DNA of 64,000 nt from Pestalotiopsis fici W106-1. Its lineage: Eukaryota; Ascomycota; Sordariomycetes; Amphisphaeriales; Sporocadaceae. Below the pieces are notes generated by a model. The model was not told the DNA's origin. It searched no databases and was given only the letters and a program-made list of their open reading frames with translations. The position numbers and the translations under genes were made by a program. This document shows, in pieces, positions 1-11,568 of the stretch (the first letter of the stretch is position 1; each line of letters begins with the position of its first letter). The DNA is taken from positions 760,619-824,618 of the forward strand of contig NW_006917092.1 of NCBI RefSeq assembly GCF_000516985.1, read 5' to 3'.

Positions 1-597
1 AATCAGCAGCCGATTGTGCCCAAGGAGCAGTCTTGTACATGATTCCACAGAGACCATTCAAATGATTATCAGTGCTCTGATCATTTTAGTCTACAAGGTG
101 AATGCGCCTACAAGTAGGGCCTAGGTTGCGGGATCGTACTTGAATGGACTCACGTCCCCTAGGACAGTCATATCATAAAATAAAATGGAAATATGTATAA
201 GGTCCAGAGTGCTCTGTATCATTGGTTTTCTTTGAAACATGCGCTAATAATAGAGGATGTAGTACTCGTATGAACCTGGCTAACTTGACTCGAGGAGGAA
301 TCCAAGGCCCAGCTCCAACCCCTGTCCTCGCTTCCTTTCCAAGCCTTATGGTAGCCTTATATCTGCCATTAACCCGGCAAGTCACAAGAACGAGTTTTCT
401 TTTGCTTCAGTTATTGTCGGCAATTGTTGGCGAGACCAAGTGCTACTTCACTGGAGTGCATCATCTTCGAACAGGGTTCAGCGCAGTCGAAAGGAGAAAA
501 GGAACATCTGAAGAGTTGAAGCGTCAGTCAGGTTGACTACTTATTCGTTGATACACCAAAGTCTATTTTCCCCGACTCGGCAGAATTATTGCATTCC
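1..597. other. Upstream/leader region, no firm gene
   Basis: No confident gene lies here. The + strand contains an ATG at 348 followed by a hydrophobic, signal-peptide-like run (key residues FLLLQLLSAIV) reading to 536. The frame of the next gene is also open upstream of its ATG at 598, back to about 522. The missing secretory N-terminus of that gene could therefore be encoded here through an unidentified intron. Confidence 0.3.
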
Positions 598-1451
598 ATG
601 TCTGAGGATCCGCAAACGTGGGTGTTCCCACCACCGGGTGCTGCGTCGCCGCCGACGAGTCAAACGGGCAATTTTGGACCGGTTTACCCAAATGACACGA
701 TCATTTTGGACTGGACTCCTCGAACTGAGACACCACTTATTGGCCTGGGCTGCTGGAATGGCTCCAACCGTAAAGCAGACACACCTGTCAGTTGCGGGGG
801 AATACTAATGTCTATATAGACTTTGATACTGATATCCGATCCGACTCGATCTCAAAAGGACAAACAGCACCCGTCAGGTACACTTTCAACCAACGATTTA
901 CCATTAAAGATGACGTAGAGACGCTCTACTGCCACTTTACCTTTACTGGTACCAACAATGGTAACACTGTCGTGTGGGAATTTGAAAAAGGGAAAGCATC
1001 CGAACAACGCACATTTTCATCACCTGCAAGCACAAACTCGACCGTGAGTTCATCATCGAATGATGCTACAAACTCAACCACAAATTCACCATCGAATAAC
1101 GCTACACTCAGCGCTGGAGCCGCTGTGGGTATCGGTGTCGGTGCAACAGCATTTGTATTCCTGGTGATAGGCGCTGGGCTCCTGTTTTGGATGCGCCGTA
1201 GGCGACAGCCCTTTGCACGGCAGATTCCGTCAACATCGTCGGCGGCAATGACCTACGAGCCTGTAACCCAATTCCAACCTTCTTCTCAGTCGCACACTAC
1301 CGATGTCAGCATGGTTGGTGAACTCGAGCAGCCAGAATACCGTGCACCCGCTCGGGAACTTCACGGTCTCCCCAGCACAATAATCAGTGAACTCGGAGAC
1401 AATATTGGCACCGACGAGCACATTGATGGCTATAAATACCGGGCTAGTTGA
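598..1451 (+). CDS. Single-pass membrane protein, Ser/Thr-rich stalk (5' end uncertain)
   Basis: Proposed exons are 598-769 and 820-1451, giving 267 aa. The 50-bp intron has donor GTAAAG, branch ACTAAT and acceptor TATAG and keeps the frame. The N-terminal part (WVFPPPG, WNGS) looks like the extracellular domain of a common fungal family of cell-surface proteins. A Ser/Thr/Asn-rich linker follows (about residues 110-150). One transmembrane helix (about 153-182) is closed by an RRRR stop-transfer patch, and the C-terminal tail is cytoplasmic. The layout resembles wall-stress sensor-like or WSC/Mid2-like plasma membrane proteins, but no named domain is recognised. The first ATG gives no signal peptide, which is odd for this topology. 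Either a 5' exon is missed (see the ATG at 348) or the gene is truncated. Confidence 0.6.
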
Positions 1452-2298
1452 AGGCAAATAAGTTCTAATTCTCCGATATATAAATTAATCGCAAGGGACT
1501 TGACTCGCTGGATGACTTGAACACCGACCAAGGTCATAACCCCCAAGGATCGCACTGGCTCCAGGCTCGAGGATATGCTGATCATATCACGAATGCAAAG
1601 GTGCGGAGGACCGGCCTGTTCGATATAGCGTGGAGCGATTTTATATGTCCCGAGCCCTCTCCTTCGGGGACGGATCCCTGGATGGCCGACTAGATGAGTA
1701 CCGCTGCTGCAGGAGAATGGAGATGATGATAAAGCGCAGCCGAATCCTGAAGCAACATGCACGTGGAACGAGGGTGGGGATTGATACCGTTTGGATTCAC
1801 GCAGGGAAAGCTGACTTGAGCACCTAGACCTATGGTCATTCCAGCCGCGAGTGCCACGCAGTGGACAAAGTCGCGGGTTGTGTAAATATATTCGAGGTGG
1901 AAATGGGTCTGACGTGTAACAGTATCGCGTGGGCTGGATGACATCCAATCGGTCTTTGAGGCAGATCTGGAACTAATGTAGGACAATATTGGCTTCAGTA
2001 CATTGGAATCTGAGGATTCTCACTGCATGACATTTTATAAGCAGGGCCGTTGTTTCTATTGTTTCCTTTATGCAAAGTTCACAGGCTATCTTCGATTTTG
2101 TTGAAATAAAACAAGCACTGAAGCCATTGACGATCAGAATTTTCATGTTTTGGTATCCATCCTCTCTTGACGCTCTTCGGTCTCAAATCTCTCCCGGCTG
2201 CACTTCCAGTGGGAGGCTCTTACTTTGCGTCCATTTCTGCTCGTCGCGTCATAGCTGTATCTGATGTGGTCTTCCCGGTCCGCTGGATACTCAAGTGG
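1452..2298. other. Intergenic, possible gene remnant on minus strand
   Basis: There is no supported gene. Two overlapping minus-strand frames (1430-1948 and 1690-1986) are open but match no recognised family and show no convincing start or splice structure. A hydrophobic stretch near 1780-1880 could be a relic. Confidence 0.3.
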
Positions 2299-4078
2299 TT
2301 ATTGACCTCGGGGCGTAACCACTACGTCAAATCCGTGCATCAAATAAAAGCCGGCGTTGATAATATCTGCAGGGTGTGCCGGGTCTACAACAGCGAACTC
2401 GAATCGACTCAGGAGCTGGGATCGCGTTGGCAAATAGGGTCTCAAATTCTTGCCGGTACAAACTCACCTCGGTTAGAGCCTTGTTCATTTCCATAAACAC
2501 CAAAGGCCTTCCCAGACACTGGTATCGTCCATAACCGAATTGGAAATCGAGACTCTCGGTCATGGCGCTCAGTCGTGCTTGCGGTTGATTCAACCATCTC
2601 TCGGGCCGATACTGGTCGGCGTCCTCGCCCCAGAACTGCTTGTTCCTGTAGGCTCCCCATACGTCCATGCCGACTTGCGTGCCGGCCGGGAGTCTGTAGC
2701 CAGCGACCGTGTCTCCTCCCGCTGGCACCTCTTTGAATACCAGTGGGGTTCCGCCGGGATAGATGCGCAATCCTTCCCGGACCACGGCTTGTAGATATGG
2801 AAGCTGCTTGGCCTGTGACATTTGGATTGGTGTTTCAGAGCTTATAAGACCATCCGCTCTCGCCTTGTCCAGCTCTGCTAGCAAGTTTCTGTATACTCTC
2901 GGATTCGAAGTCACGTACAAAATGGTCATGCGAACCGCAGTCGCAACAGAGTCAGTCCCAGCAACGCTTCGCATCCAGTTAGCGTCCTATCTTTTCATGA
3001 AGGGGTAGCTATCAAGACCGCTACTCACACAGACACCAATGACTGGTTTACAGCTTGATCCTTAGTAACGCCCATCTTCATGAACAGACCTACTAGGTCC
3101 CTACGGCCGTCGGGGCCTGCCTGATAACGAGCGCCAATGACTTCCTCGCTGTGTCTAATCTCAATTTGTAAGCATACCGTCTGGCAAGAAAAGGATATGC
3201 TGATTATTTACATACCTGATGAAACGTCCCAGACCTACCGGGTCAGTAGACTTGGGAAGCGCCTCGCTAAATGGCCATAACTGTGTAAACCACGCCAGAC
3301 TCGGAAGAACGGCCAAGATGGACGCAATGGTGAAGAAGTCTTCGTTCCACTTGAGAAAGCCATAAGAGTCATTACCCTCGTCCAAGAAGCCAAAGGCCTT
3401 GCCAAACGTGATATCACCAACAAGGTCCAAGGCGAACAGATGAGTAATGGCAGCAATGTCCATGGTCCGCGCCGGGCCCGTCTTGTCCTCTTCAGAAGAG
3501 CCAGCATCGATACGCGAAACAAATTTCCTCTCAATCAGATCCAGCAGGCGACAAACCTGGCGGTCGACGGCCTGTTCCATCTCGATAGAGCCGCGGTAGC
3601 CCGACGCAATCTTGTTCCTAAACGCCGTGTGACTGGGCTCGTGGACCGTGGAAAAGGAATGGTCCTGGCCCTTGATGAAGCGAAACGGACGGTACCAGCC
3701 TCCTTTGCTATAGGGCGACTTGACGGCGGATATCCTCTGCACCGTTTTGACGTCACTGGTGATGACGGAGTTTGGCCCGACTCTGATCAAAGGGCCTTGC
3801 GCGTTCTTGTTAGCTTTGTAGCCTTTGCGAGGACCACGTTGCAGCTCACCATATGTTTTCGTCCATTTCCAAATCTCGGAATGCGGGCTGCCGTCTAGAT
3901 GTGTTTTGAGAAACCCAAGCGACGAGACTGACTGGAATAGCGGGCCTGGGACATGGCTCAGGCGGACATATGAGCGAATGCTGGCCGCAATATACACAAA
4001 GATGAGAATGCCCAGCAAAACCTTCCAATCCGCAAAGAGCTCGGTGATTGGGCCCGTCTGGGGGTTCTCGAAAACCAT
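2299..4078 (-). CDS. Cytochrome P450 monooxygenase (pisatin demethylase-like)
   Basis: Exons on the minus strand are 3850-4078, 3216-3795, 3029-3154, 2468-2966 and 2299-2415, encoding 516 aa, a normal fungal P450 length. An N-terminal membrane anchor (about residues 18-36) is followed by the proline hinge HVPGP. The I-helix carries AGTDS, the K-helix EGLR (ExxR), then YRPERW and the haem loop FGYGRYQCLG with the cysteine ligand near residue 455. The haem-loop wording and the C-terminal region resemble the CYP57/pisatin demethylase-type group, so an ER-bound oxidation of a lipophilic or plant-derived substrate is inferred; the substrate is unknown. The start at 4078 (MVFENPQ) is preferred over the upstream in-frame extension because it places the anchor at the N-terminus. 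The first intron (3796-3849) is 54 nt with no in-frame stop, so its retention would only insert 18 residues. Confidence 0.88.
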
Positions 4079-5037
4079 GGTGGTAGCGTGCGTGAACCGA
4101 TGAGCGCTGAGGAGCCTTGCACTAGTAGTTGAAACCAAAGTGAAATATATGGAATACACGTGGTTGTTTTGGGACTGACCTCGGATTATCGTGGCCACGG
4201 TTTTAACACCACGACCACATAGTACGGCGTATTTGGCCTGTTGTTAGGGCCGACGGCAACCCCAATCGATGTCGAGGGGCAGGGAGACTGACTATGCCGT
4301 ACAGGGCCCGAACGACCAGGTTTCTTGCATATCTACAGGGTATAGACGAATGATACGTCCTTAATTCTCAATACCTGCCAAAGTCTGGTCATATCTGCCG
4401 AGACGACATAGGTAGTAGGTACGATTGGGAGGCATGATCCGTCTGTGGGGAATTATTTGGATACTCATATTTCCGCTCTTGTGGCATAATTGACAAATAT
4501 TGCTGGTCTAAAGCCACAATGCAGCTGGAAATGGATCCCAATCGCGGACGTGCCCAGATGGGGAACGGTCTAGGTGCCAGATCTTCCAAAGTCGCCCATT
4601 GGCATTCAAATGGCCAGCTGTGGATGTGACGCCGAGATGGTACCATGCGTGTCAACAGGATGTGGGACTTGATTGTCCATCATATCATGTTTTCCGGGAG
4701 TGTATCCATTTTTTTATCGTGTGCAGGCAAAAGATTTCGACCCCTTCTAAAACTACTCCTCATTTGTTCATATTCTTAACGTTTTCATGATCTGCTTCCA
4801 GGATCTTATCTCACGCCCGTTGCTTCTTGGTTGAGATTTCGCCCTCATGCCCACTGCTTGCATTCCGCTGCACGTATTCCGGTACAAGCTTGTCACTTGA
4901 AGGGGGGAAAATAACACAACCAAGAAACCGAGAAATCCTCACCCGGTTTTCTATACACTTCTTTTTACCAAGAATGAGGTTTGCTCAGATATGGAGGGAT
5001 AAATCCATGGGGGACGGCAAATTTCTATGCGATCCAA
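4079..5037. other. Intergenic
   Basis: This holds the P450 promoter and the 3' flank of the convergent-side TPR gene. No coding potential or structured element was recognised. Confidence 0.5.
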
Positions 5038-7224
5038 CTAGTATATGGAAGAAAAGACCTTTTTGCTGGCAACTGTTTCCGGATGGTCTGCGCCTAGAAT
5101 CTTGGTACGGAGCTTTAGCACATGCCGGTGCATTGTACCGGCTTCCGAAAGGTAGCCTTGGGCGGCGAGCGATTGTGCATGCCAAAACATGGTAGCTAGT
5201 GTATTGGGATGTTCCTCGCCTTCAACCTTGGTTTGGAGTTCTGATACCTGCCGAAATAATGCTACGGCCTCGGAGTTGTGGCCTTGGAAGTGGAGCGCCA
5301 TGGCAATACAACTTATGCTGCTGAGTGTATTTGGATGTTCCGCACCTATAACTCTGATTTGGGTTTCTGATAACTGCCGATACATCGCTTCGGCATCGGA
5401 ATAGTGGCCTTGACAGTGGATTGTAAAAGCAAGCATATGTGTGCTTTGAAGGGTATCTGGATGCTCCGCGCCCACCACCTTGGCTTGGAGTTCCAAAACC
5501 TGCCGATATATTGCTTCGGCCAGGGAATAGTGGCCTTGGTTGTGGAGCGCCTCGGCGATACGACTCATGGTTTGGAGTGTATCTGGATGTTCCGCACCCA
5601 AAACTCTGGTTTGGAAATCTGATACCTGCCGAAACATTGCTTCGGCATGGGAATGGCGGCCTTGATCGCGGAGTGTGAAAGCAAGCATATATGTGCTGTC
5701 GATTGTAGATGGATGCTCCGCGCCTAGCACCTTGGTAGAAAGCTCTAATGTCTGCCGTTGCATTGCCTCCGCGTCGGAGAAGTGGCCTGTAGTGGTGAGT
5801 GTGAAAGCGACCCAGGCCATGCTTCTGAGTGTATCTGGATGATCAAATCCAAATAACGTCTTTTGAGTTTTGAAGCATTCTTGGAAGATCTTCATGGCCT
5901 TGTTGTATAGCCCTTGCTTCCAAACCACTTCGCCAAGTCCCTGTAGTGCTCTCAGGGTATGCCTGTGTGACTTGCCGTACAGTACTCGACAACGGGAGAT
6001 CAACTTCCTAAAAGTTTCTTCTGCAGAACGATATCTCCCTTGTTCGAGACGAACTTGGCCTAGCTTAAGCTCTGTGTGTAGTGCATCAAGATTGTCATCC
6101 AAGCCCGACTGCTCCCTATGGAGAGAAAGCTGGAGGCGAAGCTGTGCCTCGTCCGCTGATAGATATGGATGTGTGGGTGCTTCATCATTTGTCGGCCACG
6201 GGGCTGGACTCTGCCCTGTGAAGTCGCTGTCGTGAGATTCAAGTATGCTGGAGACAGATGGTGTTGGGGAATGGATAGTGCTTCCATAGCCTCCCTGTGG
6301 CGATTGGATCGCCATGGCTATCGGAGTATGCGACGAGGAGGGACCACCCGACGGCGAGGAGGCCTGTTCGGAAGGTGTCCACGCCATCATTTCGGTAGGC
6401 GTAGCTATGCACCATTAGTAAGGATCAAAACGTGGAGTGAGTGGCTCAATGTGAAAGACATACAAGCTGCTGGACTCGGAGCATAGATGGCGTCGCCTGG
6501 AATATTGTTCCTTTTCATCCAAGTGTCTACTTTTCCAGGGTTGACGGTGAAGTTGTGAACTTTGAAATTGAGATCCTTTTTTCCTGGTTCGACGAGTCTT
6601 CTGTGTTGCCTTTTCCTTACAATCGCCTGCATCACATTCTTCTTGACATTCTTGTCGAATCCCCAACTCGTCACAGCGGACCTGTATTGCCGAAGGCTGT
6701 GGGAGGTCAGCATTGTCGTTTGCGACACCGGAAAATACAAACATAATAACTCACGTGGCTTCAAAGGGAAATTCTTCTTCAATTGCAATCTTAACTTCCG
6801 GTAGCGGCATGTTGTCGTCAATATGCAGCTCGATGATCCGGGCTTTTACGGGTGTCCAGTCCCCGGCACGCAGTGTTGGAGCCTTTCGCTTTCTCGGATT
6901 GAGAGCTGGTGGCGGCATCGATTGTCGCGGGTCACTGTTGGCATTGCTGGGCACAGAATAGGTCGGCAGTTCCTGTGATTCCATGGCTGTATAGTTTGGA
7001 ATTGAAACGTGAACCGGCAATATCGGAACATACGCCGCGCTGTAGCCAGAGTATGCTGCCGGCCCGGATAGAGTAGCACCATCGCTGGTTGTGGATCCCT
7101 CCGTCCATGGCGTGAAGTTGTCAATGCTGGGCTGTATGGGGTTTGAATGCAATGGTGGGGACCAAGACACTGTGTGAGGTGACGATGGAAGGTTGCTGTC
7201 TGGCAATGGCCAGCGGTTGCCCAT
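5038..7224 (-). CDS. Clr5-domain tetratricopeptide repeat protein
   Basis: Exons are 6755-7224, 6464-6696 and 5038-6404, encoding 689 aa. Joining exons 1 and 2 (donor GTGAGT, acceptor CACAG) rebuilds a complete Clr5 domain at about residues 120-185: DWTPVKARIIELH, then FPFEATLRQYR and WGFDKN. This short fungal domain is found at the N-terminus of many regulatory or repeat proteins. After a Ser/Pro/Gly-rich linker, about eight 42-residue TPR units follow. They are of the kinesin-light-chain type and carry the recurring motif GAEHPDTL at each boundary. The units are strikingly alike, which points to recent internal amplification. The role is unknown. The family architecture suggests a protein-interaction or signalling scaffold, possibly nuclear. 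Six copies of a 13-bp motif lie 200-670 bp upstream of the start. Confidence 0.85.
5090..6020 (-). repeat. Tandem 126-bp (42-aa) TPR-coding repeat array
   Basis: Successive 126-bp units within the last exon of the Clr5-TPR gene share GAEHPDTL at the unit start and QGHYSDAEAMYRQ-like helices. The DNA is visibly repetitive: blocks reading TGGATGTTCCGCAC and GGAATAGTGGCCTTG recur at about 126-bp spacing. Confidence 0.8.
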
Positions 7225-9199
7225 TCTGCTGTTAATAGCGGGTTGTGTTCAGTGGTGTATGAAATGAGAATGAAGCATTGATACAGGACATCTGTTAGCA
7301 AGCAGTCAATAGACTTGTCACATACTTAAGCATAATCCTCCTGGGCCGCGATGGACTCGAGATGTATTGGAAGGTGTCCCAGTGTCAGCTGAGATTTATT
7401 CGATGGTCGATGCTGATTTGACCACAAAAGTACAATCTTGGGACTAGGGTGAATGGGCCGCCCGCCTGTACTAGATAGACCCTGGCCATGTGTCGTAAAA
7501 CAAAAGCCACACGCATTGCGCCTCCCCTCCAGCACAGAACAAAACTACAATTTGACAATACGTACCGCTATCCTCGCATGCAGCACAAAAGTGCAATTCT
7601 ACGGCTGCAGCAATCATTGGTCCAGTCTGGACCCCCTCAAGTCGGTACCTAGGTACCTTACGTACATGACGTTACGTCCCTGCCCAACAGTCGGGCGACA
7701 AGGCGCATAGCACCCGGCAAGATGTTGCATACATGGGTCGCAAGTACGTAGAGTCCTTGGCCCGACTCACGTCGACTCGGACAAAACTACAATACCGCCC
7801 TGAAGCAAACCAGCTTTCCTCGACCTTGACAAAACTACAATGACCATGATGTTGTTGATGCGGATGGCTTCGAAAGAACAAAAATACAATCTTTGTTTCT
7901 GCCCCTGCTTCTGCCTCGTAGACGGGCAGACGTAAGTAATATATAACGGTCAGTAAAGATGTTTGAACTCTGAACACCACTCTTCAGCATTAGATTCAAT
8001 CTCCTTCACTTAATATTTTATGACTGCCAAATTGTCACCACCGCTTTGGCCGGCATTCGTGACCGCAACTATGGTGTATTTGTCGGACGCCGCAAGTATC
8101 ATAGCAATCCCTCTTGGGCTTCTGCAGGTCCTGATTGGCTTGATATCGCTGTGGCAGCAATGGCGGCTTGGAAGACAGCAGTAAGGCACCCCCTGGGAAA
8201 AAAAAAAGAGAGAGAGAGATGGGAGCTGCCGACTTGAGCTGGTTGACTGATGCTGGGCAGATTAGACTACGCGCAAGCGACGCCGCACGATGCAGAACCA
8301 GGACGTTGGAACGTACACGGCAACCGAACCGCTGTAGGGGCTCAAGCACCGCGACCCTAGCAACTATTAAGCTTCCAGAATCCATCTACGATCCGCGCGT
8401 AATCAGGAAAAGTTGGGAAAGTGCGCAAGATTCTTTCGCCTGAAGGCCCGAGTCAAAGTCATGCGCATGCACGTCGCGCTATTGGCATTTCATTCCTTAT
8501 GGTGTTGCAGTCAACTCTCAAGGAGACCGCCAAAGTCAAAACCAAGCATATAGTAGAGGAGTTTGGGAGATGTTTATGGATTGTATTACTTTATAGAGCT
8601 TGTTCTGAAGACCCCTCACCAGGCCAATTCATTATTGGTGACCAAGATGTGTGTTGTACATGCAAGGGTTTATATGGATGTCATCCAAGACAGCCATAGT
8701 GCGAACATGCTATCTCGGTACATTTACTTGATAAGGCTCCTTGTGTGATAATTGTGCTGATTCAGGTATACCACTTTCAATGAAGAATGTGAGGATTATG
8801 TCAAGCAACCTCACCATTTGAACCACCCCGAAAATAATTATATCAACTTCCAATACATCGTTTATAAACACATACTATGTAGAATGCGAAGGTCAATGAC
8901 ATGTTTCAATTCTTTCTGGGTATATAGTGTATGACGTCTAAGATCCAAGCGATTGAGGCCCCCACTTTAAATGTCTACAGTGAGCAATGACCGCGCTTTA
9001 AGCTCTAAAGCTTTAGGGATTAGTGGGTTGGGGTAGCTCAATCAGTGCGACACAAACTACAGAGTACCATCTTGCTGGTTACGGGATTGCAGCGGCTCAG
9101 TACCAAACGAAGCTCCAACCAGCAACGAAAGTGAACCTCGCAAACCGGCGCTGAACAACCTCAATTTCTCACCACACCAGGTAAAAGCAATTGACCAAG
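7225..9199. other. Divergent intergenic region with motif cluster
   Basis: This 2-kb promoter region separates the Clr5-TPR gene (-) and CBP4 (+). It contains the six-copy ACAAAAnTrCAAT array (7424-7890), a near-palindrome GGTACCTAGGTACC at about 7645, and an A10 plus (GA)n simple-sequence tract near 8199-8219. No gene is supported. Confidence 0.5.
7424..7890 (+). repeat. Six dispersed copies of a 13-bp motif ACAAAAnTrCAAT
   Basis: Copies lie at 7424-7436, 7539-7551, 7585-7597, 7781-7793, 7829-7841 and 7878-7890, all in the same orientation. Three are identical (ACAAAACTACAAT) and the others differ at one to three positions. Surrounding sequence is not repeated, so this is not a simple tandem array. 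Its position upstream of the Clr5-TPR start suggests a clustered protein-binding site, but this is inference. Confidence 0.6.
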
Positions 9200-9762
9200 A
9201 TGGCGGCAAAAGGCTCAAAGATGGGGACATACCTCAAGATGCTGGCCACGTGAGTCTTCTTTCCTCTTTTCGCGCGTTTCCCGGCGTCCCGTCGCAACCC
9301 TGCCCAGTCCAGTCCTGTCGCATTTCGCAAAGCCCATGACTAACGTTCTTCACGATGACCACAGCGGCGCCGTGGTCTGTGTAGGAGGACCTGCATTCGT
9401 ATTTTGGATCCAGCCGACCGACGAGGAGCTCTTTAAGCGATACAGCCCCGAGCTGCAAAAGAAGAGCCTGGAGAGGCGACACGAGCGACAGCAAGAGTTT
9501 GACGACTTTGTCAACCAGTTGAAAGACTTTTCAAAGTCGGACAAGCCGAGTACGTATCCATAACCGGAGCGAGACAGCGATTGTCCCCGTCAATTCCGCC
9601 CGACACAGACACTGACCCGATATTCTAGTATGGACGGTGCAAGAGGAAGCTGCTAGAGCATACAGGCTGGAGAGGTTACGCGAGGACGCGAGGGTCGCCG
9701 AGGAGGCCAAGGCGCAGAAAGAGGCCATGCGAAAGGAGTCGGGGCTATCGGGCAGCTCATAA
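9200..9762 (+). CDS. CBP4: Mitochondrial complex III assembly factor CBP4
   Basis: Exons are 9200-9249, 9365-9549 and 9629-9762, encoding 122 aa. The N-terminus has a hydrophobic membrane segment (about residues 12-31, with [11 protein letters not shown]), followed at once by the family signature [20 protein letters not shown], then [20 protein letters not shown] and a charged helical tail. Cbp4 is an inner-membrane protein facing the intermembrane space. It stabilises newly made cytochrome b together with Cbp3/Cbp6 during assembly of the bc1 complex. Length and signature fit the family well. Both introns have canonical donors (GTGAGT, GTACGT) and preserve the conserved KPIW across the second junction. 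The downstream 620 bp before the next gene is non-coding. Confidence 0.93.
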
Positions 9763-10381
9763 GGACCTTTGAGATGTATCATTGTCGCCATTGTCATCGC
9801 GGTCGGCCATGTACGAGATATGGAACGTCATGGGTATGCATTTGGGAAAAAGACGGCGTTTTGGGTTTGATTTTCTTCTGCATTGACAGAATTACTGGCT
9901 CCCAACTTTGAGCCACACTATATTCTAATGAATATACTTGTATATCAAAGTACTGCACGACTTTTGCAGGGCAAACGAATCACTACTTAAAGGAATCCCA
10001 TGTTTACGACTCCCGTGATGCTGCCCTCAAGACCAAGCTCCCGTCACGAGCAAAAAAATCACGTCTGACACCACGAGTGGGGTGTCGCTAACAATGGTCC
10101 AAGTCCGCTAACGGCCCTGACTGCGAATGGGAACTGACAAGATGGTCATCAGTTTGCAGCATCCAGCATTTCGTCTAGAAGAAATTTGGAAAAAGCGTCA
10201 AAATGATAGTCCTCAGCCATACTTCATAATGAGAACATCATCCAAACCATGGCAGTAAAGTTTGGTGAAAATAAAGTCGTTTCTTGTAGTACACATCCGC
10301 CGTGAAGGAAATTTCTGATTTTTCTTGCATCCCTCATTTATTTACACCCAATTGCTCCACTCGAGAACATCAAAAGCAACA
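9763..10381. other. Intergenic
   Basis: The 3' region of CBP4 and the promoter of the SET-domain gene lie here; nothing else is seen. Confidence 0.5.
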
Positions 10382-11568
10382 ATGGAAAAAGTCGAGGCAC
10401 TCCTCGAGTGGGCTACAGAAAAAGGCATTCAGCATAATGGTATTTTGCCAAAACACTTGCCAGGCCGCGGCGTCGGTGTGATTGCAATCCGTGATGTCAA
10501 GGTCGGTTTCCCCATCATACTGTGTCAGTCCGACCATGTTCCAACTAACACGATCTACAGCCCGGCGAGGTTGTTCTTCAAGTTCCGACATCAACTCTGC
10601 GCAGCATTGATACGGTGCCCAAAAATGTCCGCGCAAAGCTGCCAAAGGACCTGTCTGTCCAGGGATTGTTGGCCGCAGATCTAGCCCTAGATGACACGGA
10701 CAAGTACAACGTCTGGAACGCCGTGTGTCCGTCTCTCGCAGACTTTGCCTCGATGCCTCTACTTTGGCCGGCGTCCCTGCAATGTCTCCTTCCCGGGGTA
10801 GCCAAGAAGCTTTTGTCCAAGCAGCAAGCCAAGCTAGCCAAGGACCGAGCGACGGTCGGCGCCGCGTTTCCCGACCTCGACCAGGACCGGTACACACACG
10901 GCTGGCTGCTGGCCAACACGCGCACCTTTTACTACCTCAGCCCGGCGCGCCGGCGGCGGAAGCGAGACGACCACATGGTCCTGCAGCCCGTGGCCGACCT
11001 CTTGAACCACGCCGACGCGGGCTGCGACGTGCACTTTGGCGACGCCGCCTTTACCGTGCGCGCCGACCGCGCCTACGCCGCCGGGGACGAGATCTTTATC
11101 TGCTACGGTCGCCACGGCGGCGACTTTCTCATGGTCGAGTACGGTTTCGACATGGATGAGAACCGCTGGGACGAGGCCGGCTTGGACGAGATGGTGCTGT
11201 CCGTGCTGGACGAAAAGTCTAGGGAAATGCTCGACGACCGTGGGTTCCTCGGCGGGTATGTGCTGGATCGTGGCCAAGTGTGCTATCGTACCCAGGCTGC
11301 TCTCCGAACCTTGTGCTGTAGCGAGAGGGAGTGGTCGAGGTTTGTCGATGGGATGGACGATGGAGAGCGCAGCCAGAAAAAGGTAGACGAGTTGCTAGTA
11401 GAATTACTTGGAAAGTATTCTACGAGCATTATCGGGACAATGGAGGAGATTGACGGCCTGCAAGAAGGCGAGCCGTGCCAGAGAGGTCTCTTGGCCGCGA
11501 GATGGAGACATATCCTAAGACTTGTACAGGGCACACTCGACAGACTACGACAAGACCTAGGTTCTTGA
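10382..11568 (+). CDS. SET-domain protein lysine methyltransferase (Rubisco LSMT/SETD6/RKM-like)
   Basis: Exons are 10382-10501 and 10561-11568, encoding 375 aa. The intron uses a weak donor (GTCGGT) but has a good branch (AACTAAC) and acceptor (CTACAG), and it rebuilds the expected N-terminal SET sequence GRGVGVIAIRDVK joined to PGEVVLQVP. Further SET signatures are the split-SET DLLNHADAGCDVHF and the C-terminal AGDEIFICYGRHGGDF with VEYGF, which form the S-adenosylmethionine and substrate-lysine pocket. The downstream helical region resembles the Rubisco-LSMT substrate-binding domain. By family the substrate is a non-histone protein such as a ribosomal protein or elongation factor; which one cannot be told. 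GC content rises strongly in the middle of the second exon. Confidence 0.88.

Noticed and set aside
9026..9105. tRNA-like A box (GGGGTAGCTCAATCAGTG) upstream of CBP4
   Set aside because: No GGTTCGANTCC B box at the right distance and no cloverleaf pairing could be drawn.
10370..10897. Long antisense frame within the SET gene
   Set aside because: Shadow of GC-rich coding sequence on the other strand; no family resemblance.
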